A stretch of 48,349 nt of DNA from Clostridia bacterium (GTDB taxonomy: Bacteria; Bacillota; Clostridia; Oscillospirales; CAG-272). Below are positions 25,337 to 33,620 of this stretch, piece after piece. The stretch lies in assembly GCA_017504605.1 (NCBI GenBank), contig JAFVQW010000006.1, positions 1-48,349 on the forward strand. The letters are read 5' to 3'. The position numbers were made by a program, and so were the translations under genes. The first letter of the stretch is position 1. Each line of letters begins with the position of its first letter. Under the pieces are notes generated by a model. It worked only from the letters and a program-made list of their open reading frames with translations. It was not told the DNA's origin and ran no database searches.

Positions 25337-26653
25337 TCAGTGGAAGGTCACGTCGGAAAGCGAATAGAATTCAATCTGGTAGGTGCCGTCAAAAATATCA
25401 ACGACGCCCTGAACGTCGAAGGTCTTACCAAGGTAATAGTCCTCGGTAATAGGCTGACTGTACTCGTCGTACATCTCGACGGCGTGCACCTGCACCTCAA
25501 TGCCGTCAACCTCGCAGAAGATAGTAAGAGCGTTGCTCGTCTGCGCGGGCTTCACCTTTTTAACCTTGAGGTTCTTCATCGATACGGTAGTGCCGAGCAT
25601 AAGATGTGCAACCCGCATCTCGACGTCCTCGTCACCGACCGATACCGTCTCGGTGGCATTCACGAAGGTGTCCGCCGAAATCTCGGTGTAGGAGGCCTCG
25701 TAGCCCTCGCCGAGCTTCTTCATCTGGAACTCGTTCTTCGTGTCTCTGATGTTGTAAACGAGACCCGAAATCTGAGGGTTCTCGGGGTCGAAGTCGGAAA
25801 TCTTACCGACGACCCTGACGAGGTTGCCCATAGAGAGCATAGCGGGAATTCCGTACGAGGGGTTGGCGCTGTAATAAACGTACACGCCGTAATACCTGTC
25901 GGTCTGTTCGTCGTAGCTCTCGATATACACGCCGCTGTTGCCGTCGTTTCTCGTGACGACACCCTCTACCGCAACGGTAGTGGCGATATAGTCGTCAATC
26001 GAGAGGCGGAGCTCCTTAAGCGACATCTTAACCGCCTCGCCGTAGAAGAAGTCGGGGTCTCGCTCCCCCGAGTGAACGATGAGCTTCTGGTCTCTTGCCT
26101 GGTTGTACGCCTTCGCGCACACGCTGCCGTAGCGGTTGTTCGAGGCGTTAGACTGAACGGCGAGACCGTTCTGGAGTATTTCGAGATTGAGATTGCGGTA
26201 TTCACCCTCGGCAGAGGTCCTGTACCATACCCATACCATAAAGCGCGAGCCCGTGGAATCGGGATTCCACTTATTATCGTCGGACTCGATTATGATAGAC
26301 TCGGCAGCGTTTAGCGTTGCCTTGGTAAAGTCGGATGCACGCCTGCCCCACTCCTCTATCTTACCGGTAGACTCGGGGGTGTTTATCGCCATATATCTCG
26401 CCTTGAAGTATCCGTCCTCCTTCGCCTCCTCGGGAAGCGCAGAGGGATCCTTAAATTTAAAGTGCGTCGTATCTCCGTCTATATTCTTGTAGACGGTGAC
26501 CTCCTGCTTCAGGGAGTCGGTGCTCATATCGAGCTTAAGCTCGGATACGTAGTCAACCGTCTTATCCCGCCGACACGCGGCGAAGCAGGAGATAACCGAG
26601 GATAAGAGGAGAACGAGCGCACACGCCTTAACTAATATGCCTGTTCTCTTCAT
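25337..26653 (-). CDS. Lipoprotein with staphylococcal-nuclease-like (SNase) domain and OB-fold modules
   Basis: A 438-residue secreted protein with a signal peptide and lipobox-like Cys at 23 or 27. Residues about 50-175 match the SNase/thermonuclease fold: IDGDTTHF (calcium Asp), ARYMAINTPES (catalytic-type Arg and Glu), WGRRASDFTKATLNAAESI, GSRFMVWVWY (second Arg) and LEILQNGLAV. The usual Asp of the DTPE motif is Asn here. Residues about 200-438 hold OB-fold-like segments (ATTVAVEGVVTRNDGNSGVY, GKTFDVQGVVDIFDGTYQIE). Predicted to degrade DNA or RNA at the cell surface. It starts nine bases after the solute-binding protein stop, without a strong site, so translation may be coupled to that gene. 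Confidence 0.82.
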   Translation of the reverse strand: MKRTGILVKACALVLLLSSVISCFAACRRDKTVDYVSELKLDMSTDSLKQEVTVYKNIDGDTTHFKFKDPSALPEEAKEDGYFKARYMAINTPESTGKIEEWGRRASDFTKATLNAAESIIIESDDNKWNPDSTGSRFMVWVWYRTSAEGEYRNLNLEILQNGLAVQSNASNNRYGSVCAKAYNQARDQKLIVHSGERDPDFFYGEAVKMSLKELRLSIDDYIATTVAVEGVVTRNDGNSGVYIESYDEQTDRYYGVYVYYSANPSYGIPAMLSMGNLVRVVGKISDFDPENPQISGLVYNIRDTKNEFQMKKLGEGYEASYTEISADTFVNATETVSVGDEDVEMRVAHLMLGTTVSMKNLKVKKVKPAQTSNALTIFCEVDGIEVQVHAVEMYDEYSQPITEDYYLGKTFDVQGVVDIFDGTYQIEFYSLSDVTFH

Positions 26654-26662
26654 ATCTTTAAA

Positions 26663-28294
26663 TTACTGAGCGTGATACTTACACTCGCTTATAGCCTTGT
26701 TGAAGAGCTTACGAACCTCAGCGGGAACGTCAGCGGTGGTGGTGCTGAGCTTGAATACAGCCTGAATAAGCTTACCAACCTCGTCACGAGCCTTAGCCGA
26801 GCCGTTGAACGCGGGAGAGGTGTAGTAATACTCCTCCTGCTCAAGACATACCTTAACCGACAGAGCCGCAACGTTGTCGCCGCCGTTAGCGTTAGCAAGG
26901 AAGTCAGCGTAAACGGGGTCGGTGTTAACCGACTTGATTACGGGAACGTAGCCCGACTCACGCGAGAAGTCTGCCTGGAACTCAACGGTGGTGCAAAGGA
27001 ACTTAACGAAGAGCCAGGATGCCTTCATCTCCTCCTCGGATGCCTCGAAGATACAGAGCGAGGGACCCTGGGAGATAACCTTGGGGTTCTCCTTGTTGAA
27101 CTGAGGAATAGAGGCGATGCCTACGTCGAAGGGATATACGTCCTGTGCGTTCTTCTTGGGGCGCTGATGCGTTGCACCCGCAGAGGAGCCTATCGACATA
27201 TAGGACTTCGTACCGGTATTAGCGGTGAAGAGCGTGGAGGTGTATGCACCGTGAATCTCCTGGGTAGTAACGTAGCCCTTGATGTACCACTCTCTGAACT
27301 TGGTAACGAACTCGTGGTGAGCCTCGGTGTTGAAGAGGAAGTGCTCACCCTCGGCAGAGGTGTAAGGAAGTCCGAGCTGCTCGCACATAGTGATGAACCA
27401 GTTGGACTCGGAGTCGTAGCCGAGCGGGATAACCTGAGCGAGCTTCTTGCCCTCCTTGTCAACGTAGATCTTGTGAAGTTCGGTTTCGCTTATCACAACC
27501 TCTTCGACCTTGTCGGCCTTAGCCTTGGTTGCGGCGGGAAGTCTGTCGTTCTCAATAGCTACGATACGCGCACAGATAAGCTCCATCTCGTCCCAGGTGG
27601 TGGGAACGAAGAGGTTGTACATCTCGTTACCCTTGTTCGGGTTGGGCTTGGTCTGCTTTTGGCCCTCGCCGTCAAGCACGAAGTTGCCCTTGTCGTCGGT
27701 AAGGTATACGGGATTGCCGTTGATATCGAGCTCGATTTCGGAATTGTAAATCTTCTGCGCTACGTCGAAGTAGGTCTTGTTGTAGTAAAGAACCTCGGTG
27801 GACTTCGAAAGAGGCATCGTGTACATAAGACCGTCGCCGAACTGACGACCCTCCTCGTAGTATGCCTGAATGAAGTCAGCCTTCTGCTCCTCGGTCAGAC
27901 CGAGAATCTCGGTCGTACCGTCCGCTCTTGTGATTACCTCGTCGCTGTCGATGTAGCCGTCGAGCGTCTTAACCGCGAGAGCGAGGTTGTAAAGAGCAAC
28001 GTGGTCGGGATAGCAGTATGCGATATTAGGCTGCTTGTTAGCAGTAATCTCGGTCGCTATCTGGTCGCGCACGTCCTCGTAGCCGCCTATCTGCTCGTGG
28101 TCAATCTTATACTCGGGATAGAGAGCCTCGAAGACCTTAATGTACTGGTTAAGTACCTTCCTGAGATTTTCTCCCATAGTATGATAAAACTTGATGTGAA
28201 GCTTGCCGTCGTCCTCCTTCTTACAGCCGGTGAAGGCGAAGCACATCGGTACTATCATCGCTACGAGGAGAAGTATACAAACTATTTTCTTCAT
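26663..28294 (-). CDS. ABC transporter extracellular solute-binding protein, family 1
   Basis: A 543-residue lipoprotein (signal peptide, lipobox FTGC) of the family 1 (CUT1, sugar/glycerol-phosphate) binding proteins: KFYHTMGENLRKVLNQYI, FVPTTWDEMELICARI, SQGPSLCIFEASEEEMKASW, FLCTTVEFQADFSRESGYVP. It is longer than the usual 420-450 residues because of an insert around 190-280. Such proteins bind sugars, glycerol phosphate or related solutes; the real ligand is not visible. The downstream nuclease gene makes a nucleic-acid-derived ligand worth testing. Site GAAAGG nine bases before ATG. A 120-bp spacer with two hairpins separates it from the permease. Confidence 0.88.
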   Translation of the reverse strand: MKKIVCILLLVAMIVPMCFAFTGCKKEDDGKLHIKFYHTMGENLRKVLNQYIKVFEALYPEYKIDHEQIGGYEDVRDQIATEITANKQPNIAYCYPDHVALYNLALAVKTLDGYIDSDEVITRADGTTEILGLTEEQKADFIQAYYEEGRQFGDGLMYTMPLSKSTEVLYYNKTYFDVAQKIYNSEIELDINGNPVYLTDDKGNFVLDGEGQKQTKPNPNKGNEMYNLFVPTTWDEMELICARIVAIENDRLPAATKAKADKVEEVVISETELHKIYVDKEGKKLAQVIPLGYDSESNWFITMCEQLGLPYTSAEGEHFLFNTEAHHEFVTKFREWYIKGYVTTQEIHGAYTSTLFTANTGTKSYMSIGSSAGATHQRPKKNAQDVYPFDVGIASIPQFNKENPKVISQGPSLCIFEASEEEMKASWLFVKFLCTTVEFQADFSRESGYVPVIKSVNTDPVYADFLANANGGDNVAALSVKVCLEQEEYYYTSPAFNGSAKARDEVGKLIQAVFKLSTTTADVPAEVRKLFNKAISECKYHAQ

Positions 28295-28353
28295 TGCGAT
28301 TTACCTTTCAATTATAATATTTGTTAAGCGTTTCCGCATTTAACACTTAGGTA

Positions 28354-28402
28354 AGCCGAGCCTTTACCACCGCTCGGCTCCGCGCGGGACGTAGCCGCGC
28401 GG
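28354..28402 (-). other. Two tandem hairpins between permease and binding-protein genes
   Basis: Stem 1 is 7 bp (28354-28360 with 28373-28379). Stem 2 is 8 bp (28380-28387 with 28395-28402), each arm reading CCGCGCGG. No U-tract follows, so they probably stabilise or process the message and allow the binding protein to be made in excess, as in the maltose-type operons. Confidence 0.55.
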
Positions 28403-28414
28403 ATAATGAGCATC

Positions 28415-29410
28415 TTAGCCCTTGATACCGCTCCTCGATACGCCCTTCATAATATACTTACGAAGGAAGAGGAATACGAGGAACAGGGGCAGCGAAACGA
28501 TAGCGACAGCCGCCATCTGTCTCGGGTAATGTATCATATTATCTACCGTGAAGTCGGCTCCGCGAAGACCGTTCGTGATAAGCTTATGCGCGTCGTCGTT
28601 GGCAACGAGTCGCGGCCATACGTAGGAGTTCCACGCGCCCATCATCTTAAGAATGGTGATAGAGATAATGGTGGGGAATGCAAGAGGTATCATAACCTTC
28701 CAAAGATATTTTATATCCGTCGTTCCGTCAACCTTCGCCGCAAGATACAATTCGTTCGGTATCTGCATAAAGTTCTGCTTCAGAAGATAGATATAGAATA
28801 CGCTGACGAGGAAGGGCACGATAAGAACGGTATAGGTGTTAGACCAGTTACCGAGCGACATAAGGAAGTCGGAGCCTAACTTCCTTCCGAGGGTGTTAAG
28901 CCCGAGGAAGTTGTTAATCGTCTGGTAGTTCGTAATTGTGAAGAGCTCGCCGGGTATCATCATCGTGGCAAGAAGAGCCGCGAAGAGCGCGTTCTTACCC
29001 TTAAATTCAAGCCTTGCAAAGGCGAACGCCGAGATAACCGTAATTACGAGCGAGAGCGCGGTCGATACGAGACCGACGTAAAGAGTGTTGAGGAAGAGCT
29101 GACCGAGCTGGGCCGTCTTGAAGCCCTCAACGTAGTTCTCGAAGTGGAATTCGAGGGGGAAGAGCGTGGGAATTGCGAGGTTGTACTCCTCGAGCGACTT
29201 GACCGAGGAAATAAGCATCCAGTAGAACGGGAAGAGGACGATAAGCGCCATCGTGATAAGGAAGGTGTAGAGCGCGACCTGAACGAGCACCTTTACCACC
29301 CTCTGCTTCGCGGTGACCTTAGCCATATCCCTCTCCGCCATAGTCACGGCGGAGGCGGCGGGTGCGGCAGTCTTTTCTGCCGTCTGATTGATTACCTTGT
29401 TTTCAGACAT
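28415..29410 (-). CDS. ABC transporter permease, MalG-like
   Basis: Inner membrane subunit of the CUT1-type importer, 331 residues with an extra N-terminal tail of about 40 residues (Ala/Lys-rich, cytoplasmic). About six membrane helices, and the EAA-type coupling loop ELYLAAKVDGTTDIKYLWKV followed by MIPLAFP. It pairs with the MalF-like permease encoded 12 bp upstream. RBS AAGGGGG before ATG. Confidence 0.92.
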   Translation of the reverse strand: MSENKVINQTAEKTAAPAASAVTMAERDMAKVTAKQRVVKVLVQVALYTFLITMALIVLFPFYWMLISSVKSLEEYNLAIPTLFPLEFHFENYVEGFKTAQLGQLFLNTLYVGLVSTALSLVITVISAFAFARLEFKGKNALFAALLATMMIPGELFTITNYQTINNFLGLNTLGRKLGSDFLMSLGNWSNTYTVLIVPFLVSVFYIYLLKQNFMQIPNELYLAAKVDGTTDIKYLWKVMIPLAFPTIISITILKMMGAWNSYVWPRLVANDDAHKLITNGLRGADFTVDNMIHYPRQMAAVAIVSLPLFLVFLFLRKYIMKGVSRSGIKG

Positions 29411-29422
29411 ATCGGCACCCCC

Positions 29423-30373
29423 TTAATAATGTGTCTTCTTCTTCGACACGTAGAGGTTTATCATCGTAACGATAAATATAATGCCGAAGAGGATAAGCGC
29501 CGCGGCGCTCGCACGTCCGAGCTGCTGCTGAGGAAGCGCGTCGTATATAAATCCGACCATCGTGTTCAGTCGGCCCGCATCTCCTATCGGGCCCATTCCG
29601 TCGCCGAATACGCCGACGATTGAGGAATACTCCTTAAAGCCGCCGATGAAGCCGGTGATAACGACGTATGCAAGCATAGGCGAGAGAAGCGGAACGGTAA
29701 TTCTCGTGAACACTCTGAATCTCGACGTGCCGTCAACCTTAGCCGCATCGTAGTACTGCTTGTTAACGCTCTGAAGACCGCCGAGAAGAATGAGAATTTT
29801 AAAGGGTAAGGCGTTCCATACTATGTAGATAACCATAACCACGTAGTTCGGCCACTCGCCCGAGCCCGTGCCCATCCAGTCAATCGGCTTACCGCCGAAC
29901 CAGCCTATTACGTTATTTATGATACCGTAGGAATCGACGAGTCCCGAGTCAAAATTACCGATAACCGAGAACATAGCCGCGAATACCATTCCGATAGCGA
30001 TGGAGTTCGTAACGTAGGGCAGGAAAAATATGGTCTGGATAAATCTCGAGAGAAACTTAATCGAATTGAGGCATACCGCGATAACGAGCGCGAGAATGGT
30101 GGAAACCGGCACCGTCAGGATGCAAAGAAGCATCGTGTTGGAGAGGCACTTAATGAAGCCGTCGTACTGCAGAACCTTAGCGAAGTTGGCAAATCCGAAA
30201 TCAAACTTCACACCGCGCATAGCGGTAAGCGAGTTGTAGTCCTCAAGAAACGCAATCCTGAGGGTGTTAAAGATAGGCCAAACCGTAAAGATGAGCAGCA
30301 GCACGATAGCGGGAGAGAGATAAAGCCAGCCCTTCCACTTATCGAACTTAATTTTCTGTAAGAAGCCTGCCAT
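29423..30373 (-). CDS. ABC transporter permease, MalF-like
   Basis: First permease of the importer, 316 residues, about six membrane helices, with the EAA loop QYYDAAKVDGTSRFRVFTRI followed by TVPLLSP. N-terminal WKGWLYLSPAIVLLLIFTVW is typical for the family. GAGGAG site; its ATG begins one base after the stop of the ATPase gene, so translation is coupled. Confidence 0.92.
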   Translation of the reverse strand: MAGFLQKIKFDKWKGWLYLSPAIVLLLIFTVWPIFNTLRIAFLEDYNSLTAMRGVKFDFGFANFAKVLQYDGFIKCLSNTMLLCILTVPVSTILALVIAVCLNSIKFLSRFIQTIFFLPYVTNSIAIGMVFAAMFSVIGNFDSGLVDSYGIINNVIGWFGGKPIDWMGTGSGEWPNYVVMVIYIVWNALPFKILILLGGLQSVNKQYYDAAKVDGTSRFRVFTRITVPLLSPMLAYVVITGFIGGFKEYSSIVGVFGDGMGPIGDAGRLNTMVGFIYDALPQQQLGRASAAALILFGIIFIVTMINLYVSKKKTHY

Positions 30374-30374
30374 A

Positions 30375-31523
30375 TCAGTTCTCCTCTTTGATTTCTACGG
30401 GCTTCTGGTCACCGAAATAAATTCTCTTCTCGGTCTCTTTGTCGAAGATGAATACCTTGTGAGGCTTAAGAGCGAAGGAAACGGTCGCGCCGGCAGCAAT
30501 CTTGTAGTCGGCATCGACTATCGAGCGCACCGTAGCGTTAGCCGATGCGGCGTGGGTCGATACTATGGAGACGTCACGTCCCATAACCTCGACGTTGTTG
30601 AGCCGGCAGACAAGCGCGCCGCTCTCGTCGGGAATGAAGCCCTCGGGACGGATACCCACGGTAACGAGACCGTCGGGAGCGCCCTTGGTCTCGAGCACGC
30701 ACTCGCCGTCCTCAAGCTTCTCGGTGCCGCCGATATAGAGCTTCTCGCCCTTGACGTAGCCGTTAAATACGTTAATCGGGGGAGTGCCGAGGAACTTAGC
30801 AACGAAGAGGTTGGTCGGGTCGTCGTAGACGTCCTGGGGCTTACCTATCTGCTGGAGCACGCCCTTCTTCATTACTACGATCATATCCGAGATGGACATA
30901 GCCTCCTCCTGGTCGTGAGTAACGAAAATCGTGGTAATTCCGGTCTCCTTCTGAATACGGCGTATCTCCTCACGGGTCTGAAGACGAAGACGCGCATCGA
31001 GGTTGGAAAGAGGCTCGTCGAGAAGAAGCACCTTAGGCATCTTAACGAGAGCACGCGCGATAGCAACACGCTGCTGCTGACCGCCCGAGAGCTCGCTCGG
31101 CTTACGGTCCATAAGGTCGTCAATCTGCACGAGCTTCGCCGCCTCGTATGCTCTCTCGAGCATCTCTTCCTTAGTCATCTTGTCCGCGCCGCGAAGGTTC
31201 TGGAGCGGGAAAAGAATGTTCTGCTTAACCGTCATATGAGGATAGAGCGCGTAGTTCTGGAACACCAGACCTACACCGCGGTTCTCGGGAGTGAGGTCGG
31301 TAACGTCCTCCTCGCCGAAGAAGAGCTTGCCGCCCGTGGGCTTCTGCAAGCCGCTGATCATATACAGCGTGGTACTCTTTCCGCATCCTGAGGGGCCGAG
31401 CAGGCCGATGAGCTTACCATCCGGAATGGTAAAGGAAAAATCGTTGACCGCGATTACCTCCTCACCGGACTTCTTGTTCCGGGAGGGGAAGATTTTGGTC
31501 AGGTTCTGCAAAACAACTTTCAT
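30375..31523 (-). CDS. ABC transporter ATP-binding protein, UgpC/MsmK type
   Basis: Energises the importer. The 382-residue protein has Walker A GPSGCGKSTT, Q-loop LVFQNYALYPHM, signature LSGGQQQRVAIARAL, Walker B VLLLDEPLSNLDARLR and H-loop FVTHDQEEAMS, then a C-terminal TOBE-type regulatory domain (VTVGIRPEGFIP). This is the class that serves sugar and sn-glycerol-3-phosphate importers. It is the first transporter gene, 76 bp after the RDD gene. RBS AAAGGGAG. Confidence 0.94.
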   Translation of the reverse strand: MKVVLQNLTKIFPSRNKKSGEEVIAVNDFSFTIPDGKLIGLLGPSGCGKSTTLYMISGLQKPTGGKLFFGEEDVTDLTPENRGVGLVFQNYALYPHMTVKQNILFPLQNLRGADKMTKEEMLERAYEAAKLVQIDDLMDRKPSELSGGQQQRVAIARALVKMPKVLLLDEPLSNLDARLRLQTREEIRRIQKETGITTIFVTHDQEEAMSISDMIVVMKKGVLQQIGKPQDVYDDPTNLFVAKFLGTPPINVFNGYVKGEKLYIGGTEKLEDGECVLETKGAPDGLVTVGIRPEGFIPDESGALVCRLNNVEVMGRDVSIVSTHAASANATVRSIVDADYKIAAGATVSFALKPHKVFIFDKETEKRIYFGDQKPVEIKEEN

Positions 31524-31599
31524 GTTGTCTCCCTTTCTGTATATTCAGATTTGTAATTTAGATAGCCGTAATTTGTTTGCGGGGCTCCCCGCTTAAAAA

Positions 31600-32355
31600 T
31601 CAGTCTCCGCGAGCCGCCTCGGCCTCGTGAATACGCTGCTTGTAGGCGAGCATAGCCTCGGGCGAGTCGAATATCATCTGGCTCGCAAAGTCAACGACCA
31701 CGGTGTGCGAGAGCTTATCGTGTATCGCCCTGTGCTCGCGCGTGTTGAAGAAGAGCACGAGCTGGAAGCCGAGAAGGCAGAGCAGAATAATCGTGCCGAA
31801 AAAGCCCATAATGCCCCAATACATCATAAGTATAATCAGGACGGGTATCATCGTCTCCACGGTATATTTGCCGAGAAGTGCGCGGGTGAAGAGCAGAAGA
31901 GGCGAGAGCCTCACGCAGTCCTCTCTCATAACCGCGACACCAAACACCTTCTTACCGAGGGTCTGTCCGTTGCCGAAGAGGAGCGGAACGACAAACTCGA
32001 GCAAAACCGAGGCGAGCAGTATGCTGAAGGTGAGAATTGCGAAGGTGAGGCTGACGATAACGCCGTAGACGTAATTTGCCTCGGGGTCGGCAGAGAATTT
32101 GTCTCTTGCGAGCTTAAACTGCGCCTTCTCCCCCTCGGTGAGCTTCTCATAGTCGCTCTCGGTAATATCAAAGTCCACGCCGTACTCACTCTCGTAGGCC
32201 TCGCTTATTTCCTCAAGTCGGGCGGTGCGCCCGTCGTAGCCGAGAAGCGTAGAAAATAAAAGAGCGAGCCCCACGGCAACGATACCCAGAGCAACCAGGT
32301 CACACAGTGCCGCGGAAACACGCTTCCACATGCTTGCCTTCTGGAAATCGTACAT
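31600..32355 (-). CDS. RDD family membrane protein
   Basis: A 251-residue protein; the start is set at MYDFQKASMWKRVSAALCDL behind GGAGGTGAGCTC, not at an ATG 33 codons upstream that would overlap the promoter. RDD signature: the Arg-Ala-Asp-type WKRVSAALCDLVALG in the first helix, and GQTLGKKVFGVAVMRED in the middle, with about four to five membrane helices and a soluble loop (about 45-100) between the first two. Function unknown in general; some RDD proteins act in ion exchange or envelope processes. It has a strong promoter and may be cotranscribed with the ABC-nuclease genes. Confidence 0.85.
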   Translation of the reverse strand: MYDFQKASMWKRVSAALCDLVALGIVAVGLALLFSTLLGYDGRTARLEEISEAYESEYGVDFDITESDYEKLTEGEKAQFKLARDKFSADPEANYVYGVIVSLTFAILTFSILLASVLLEFVVPLLFGNGQTLGKKVFGVAVMREDCVRLSPLLLFTRALLGKYTVETMIPVLIILMMYWGIMGFFGTIILLCLLGFQLVLFFNTREHRAIHDKLSHTVVVDFASQMIFDSPEAMLAYKQRIHEAEAARGD

Positions 32356-32406
32356 GAGCTCACCTCCCTGCGCGTATTCACGCGCAATTATTCCTTGTTT
32401 ATCTAT

Positions 32407-32435
32407 ATTATAATATATTACGACAGAAAAATCAA
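32407..32435 (-). promoter_or_regulatory. Promoter of the RDD gene, and probably the ABC-nuclease operon
   Basis: Minus strand: TTGATT (32430-32435), 17-bp spacer, TATAAT (32407-32412), about 45 nt before the RDD start codon. No equally good promoter was seen in the 76 bp before the ATPase gene. Confidence 0.78.
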
Positions 32436-32486
32436 CTGTTTTTGTGAAAAACAAATAACTAATTTTACAAAAATTGTATTTGTATG

Positions 32487-32561
32487 GAAAGCGGGCGCTT
32501 TTTGTCTACAAATGTTGCATATACGCCGCAGAGGGCCCTCGGCGCAGAGCGTCCGCTTTTC
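32487..32561. other. Structured GC-rich element in AT-rich intergenic DNA
   Basis: Outer arms 32487-32499 and 32548-32561 pair over about 13 bp with one wobble and one bulge; inside, CGCCG (32524-32528) pairs with CGGCG (32540-32544). The element lies between the divergent RDD and amidohydrolase promoters, outside both predicted transcripts. It has no U-tract. It could be a small RNA, a protein-binding site or an old terminator. The rest of the 427-bp gap (32356-32782) shows only the two promoters and a long leader. Confidence 0.4.
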
Positions 32562-32618
32562 GAAAACGTAACCTTTTATTTACATAAAACAGCGTTTTGT
32601 ATTTATTGAGGATTTTTA

Positions 32619-32647
32619 TTGACTTTAGGTAAAAAATGTGCTAATAT
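32619..32647 (+). promoter_or_regulatory. Promoter of the amidohydrolase gene
   Basis: TTGACT (32619-32624), 17-bp spacer, TGC-TAATAT (32642-32647). The predicted leader is about 130 nt, long for this window, with GC-rich runs but no riboswitch that I recognise. Confidence 0.65.
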
Positions 32648-32782
32648 GTTTGTATCGGTCGCGTAATCCGGGCGCAAATCGCCGTCAAATCGGCTCTATC
32701 CCCCGGGGCGTGTATCGAATTTAAGCAAAAATCGGAAGAAAAAGCGCACCCACGGCGCGCCTTGGCAGAGGAAAAGTTAAAA

Positions 32783-33577
32783 ATGGAAATCATTGATGCA
32801 CACGCACACGTCTACCCCGAAAAAATCGCGAAGAAGGCGACCGAGACGATAGGCGTATTCTACGATATTGAAATGGAAATGCCCGCGGGCACGCCCGAGC
32901 AGCTGCTCGAGGACGGCGCTCGCGCGGGTGTCAGCCGCTACGTAATCCACTCGGTGGCGACGACGGCGCACCAGGTGCGCTCCATTAACGAGTTTATATA
33001 TCGGGAAACCCTCGAGCACCCCGAGTTTATCGGCTTTATTACCTTACACCAGGACCTCACCGACGGGGAGATAGAGCACGAGGTCGAGTGGGCGCTGGAG
33101 CACGGCCTTCGCGGAATTAAGCTCCACCCCGACTTCCAGAAATTCAACATCGACGACCCGACGGCCGAGAGGTTTTACCGCGCGGCGGGGGACAGGCTGC
33201 CTATCCTCTTCCACGTCGGCGACGACAGATACGACTTTTCGGCGCCCGCCCGCCTTGTCAGAATGGCGAGGAAGCACCCCGAGGTAAGCTTTATTGCCGC
33301 GCACTTCGGCGGCTACAGATGCTGGGACGAATCGCCCTCCTACCTCGGCCTTCCGAACGTATACTTCGACACCTGCTCCTCCCTTCCCTTTATCAGTACG
33401 GAGGAGGCGAAGCGGCTTATCGATATGCACGGCGCCGACAAATTCTTCTTTGCAACCGACTTCCCTATGTGGGACGCCACGGCCGAGCTCGAGAGGTTTA
33501 ACAAAATCCCCCTTACCGACACCGAGCGCGAGATGATTTTAAGCACAAACATAAAAAGGCTCTTGAAGCTGAAATAA
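32783..33577 (+). CDS. Amidohydrolase family 2 (metal-dependent TIM-barrel hydrolase)
   Basis: A 264-residue TIM-barrel metal hydrolase. The start is set at MEIIDAHAHVYP; a TTG seven codons upstream is less likely. Metal and catalytic motifs: DAHAHVYP (first HxH), GIKLHPDFQ, the His in ILFHVGDD, FIAAHFGGY and the final Asp in FFATDFPMWD. The family includes decarboxylases and hydrolases; the substrate cannot be told from sequence. It stands alone with its own promoter and terminator between operons of opposite strand. Nearest named relatives are the predicted TatD-unrelated amidohydrolase-2 proteins of Clostridia. Confidence 0.85.
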   Translation: MEIIDAHAHVYPEKIAKKATETIGVFYDIEMEMPAGTPEQLLEDGARAGVSRYVIHSVATTAHQVRSINEFIYRETLEHPEFIGFITLHQDLTDGEIEHEVEWALEHGLRGIKLHPDFQKFNIDDPTAERFYRAAGDRLPILFHVGDDRYDFSAPARLVRMARKHPEVSFIAAHFGGYRCWDESPSYLGLPNVYFDTCSSLPFISTEEAKRLIDMHGADKFFFATDFPMWDATAELERFNKIPLTDTEREMILSTNIKRLLKLK

Positions 33578-33580
33578 CAA

Positions 33581-33612
33581 AAATCCCGTCCTTCGCAGGA
33601 CGGGATTTTTTT
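33581..33612. terminator. Bidirectional terminator between amidohydrolase and leucine dehydrogenase genes
   Basis: A perfect 12-bp stem (33581-33592 with 33597-33608) closed by a TCGC tetraloop, followed by T-runs on both strands. Confidence 0.92.
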
Positions 33613-33620
33613 CCTTTTGA

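Noticed and set aside
26672..28327. A 551-codon plus-strand frame opposite the binding-protein gene
   Set aside because: Antisense shadow; the minus strand encodes a clear family 1 solute-binding lipoprotein.
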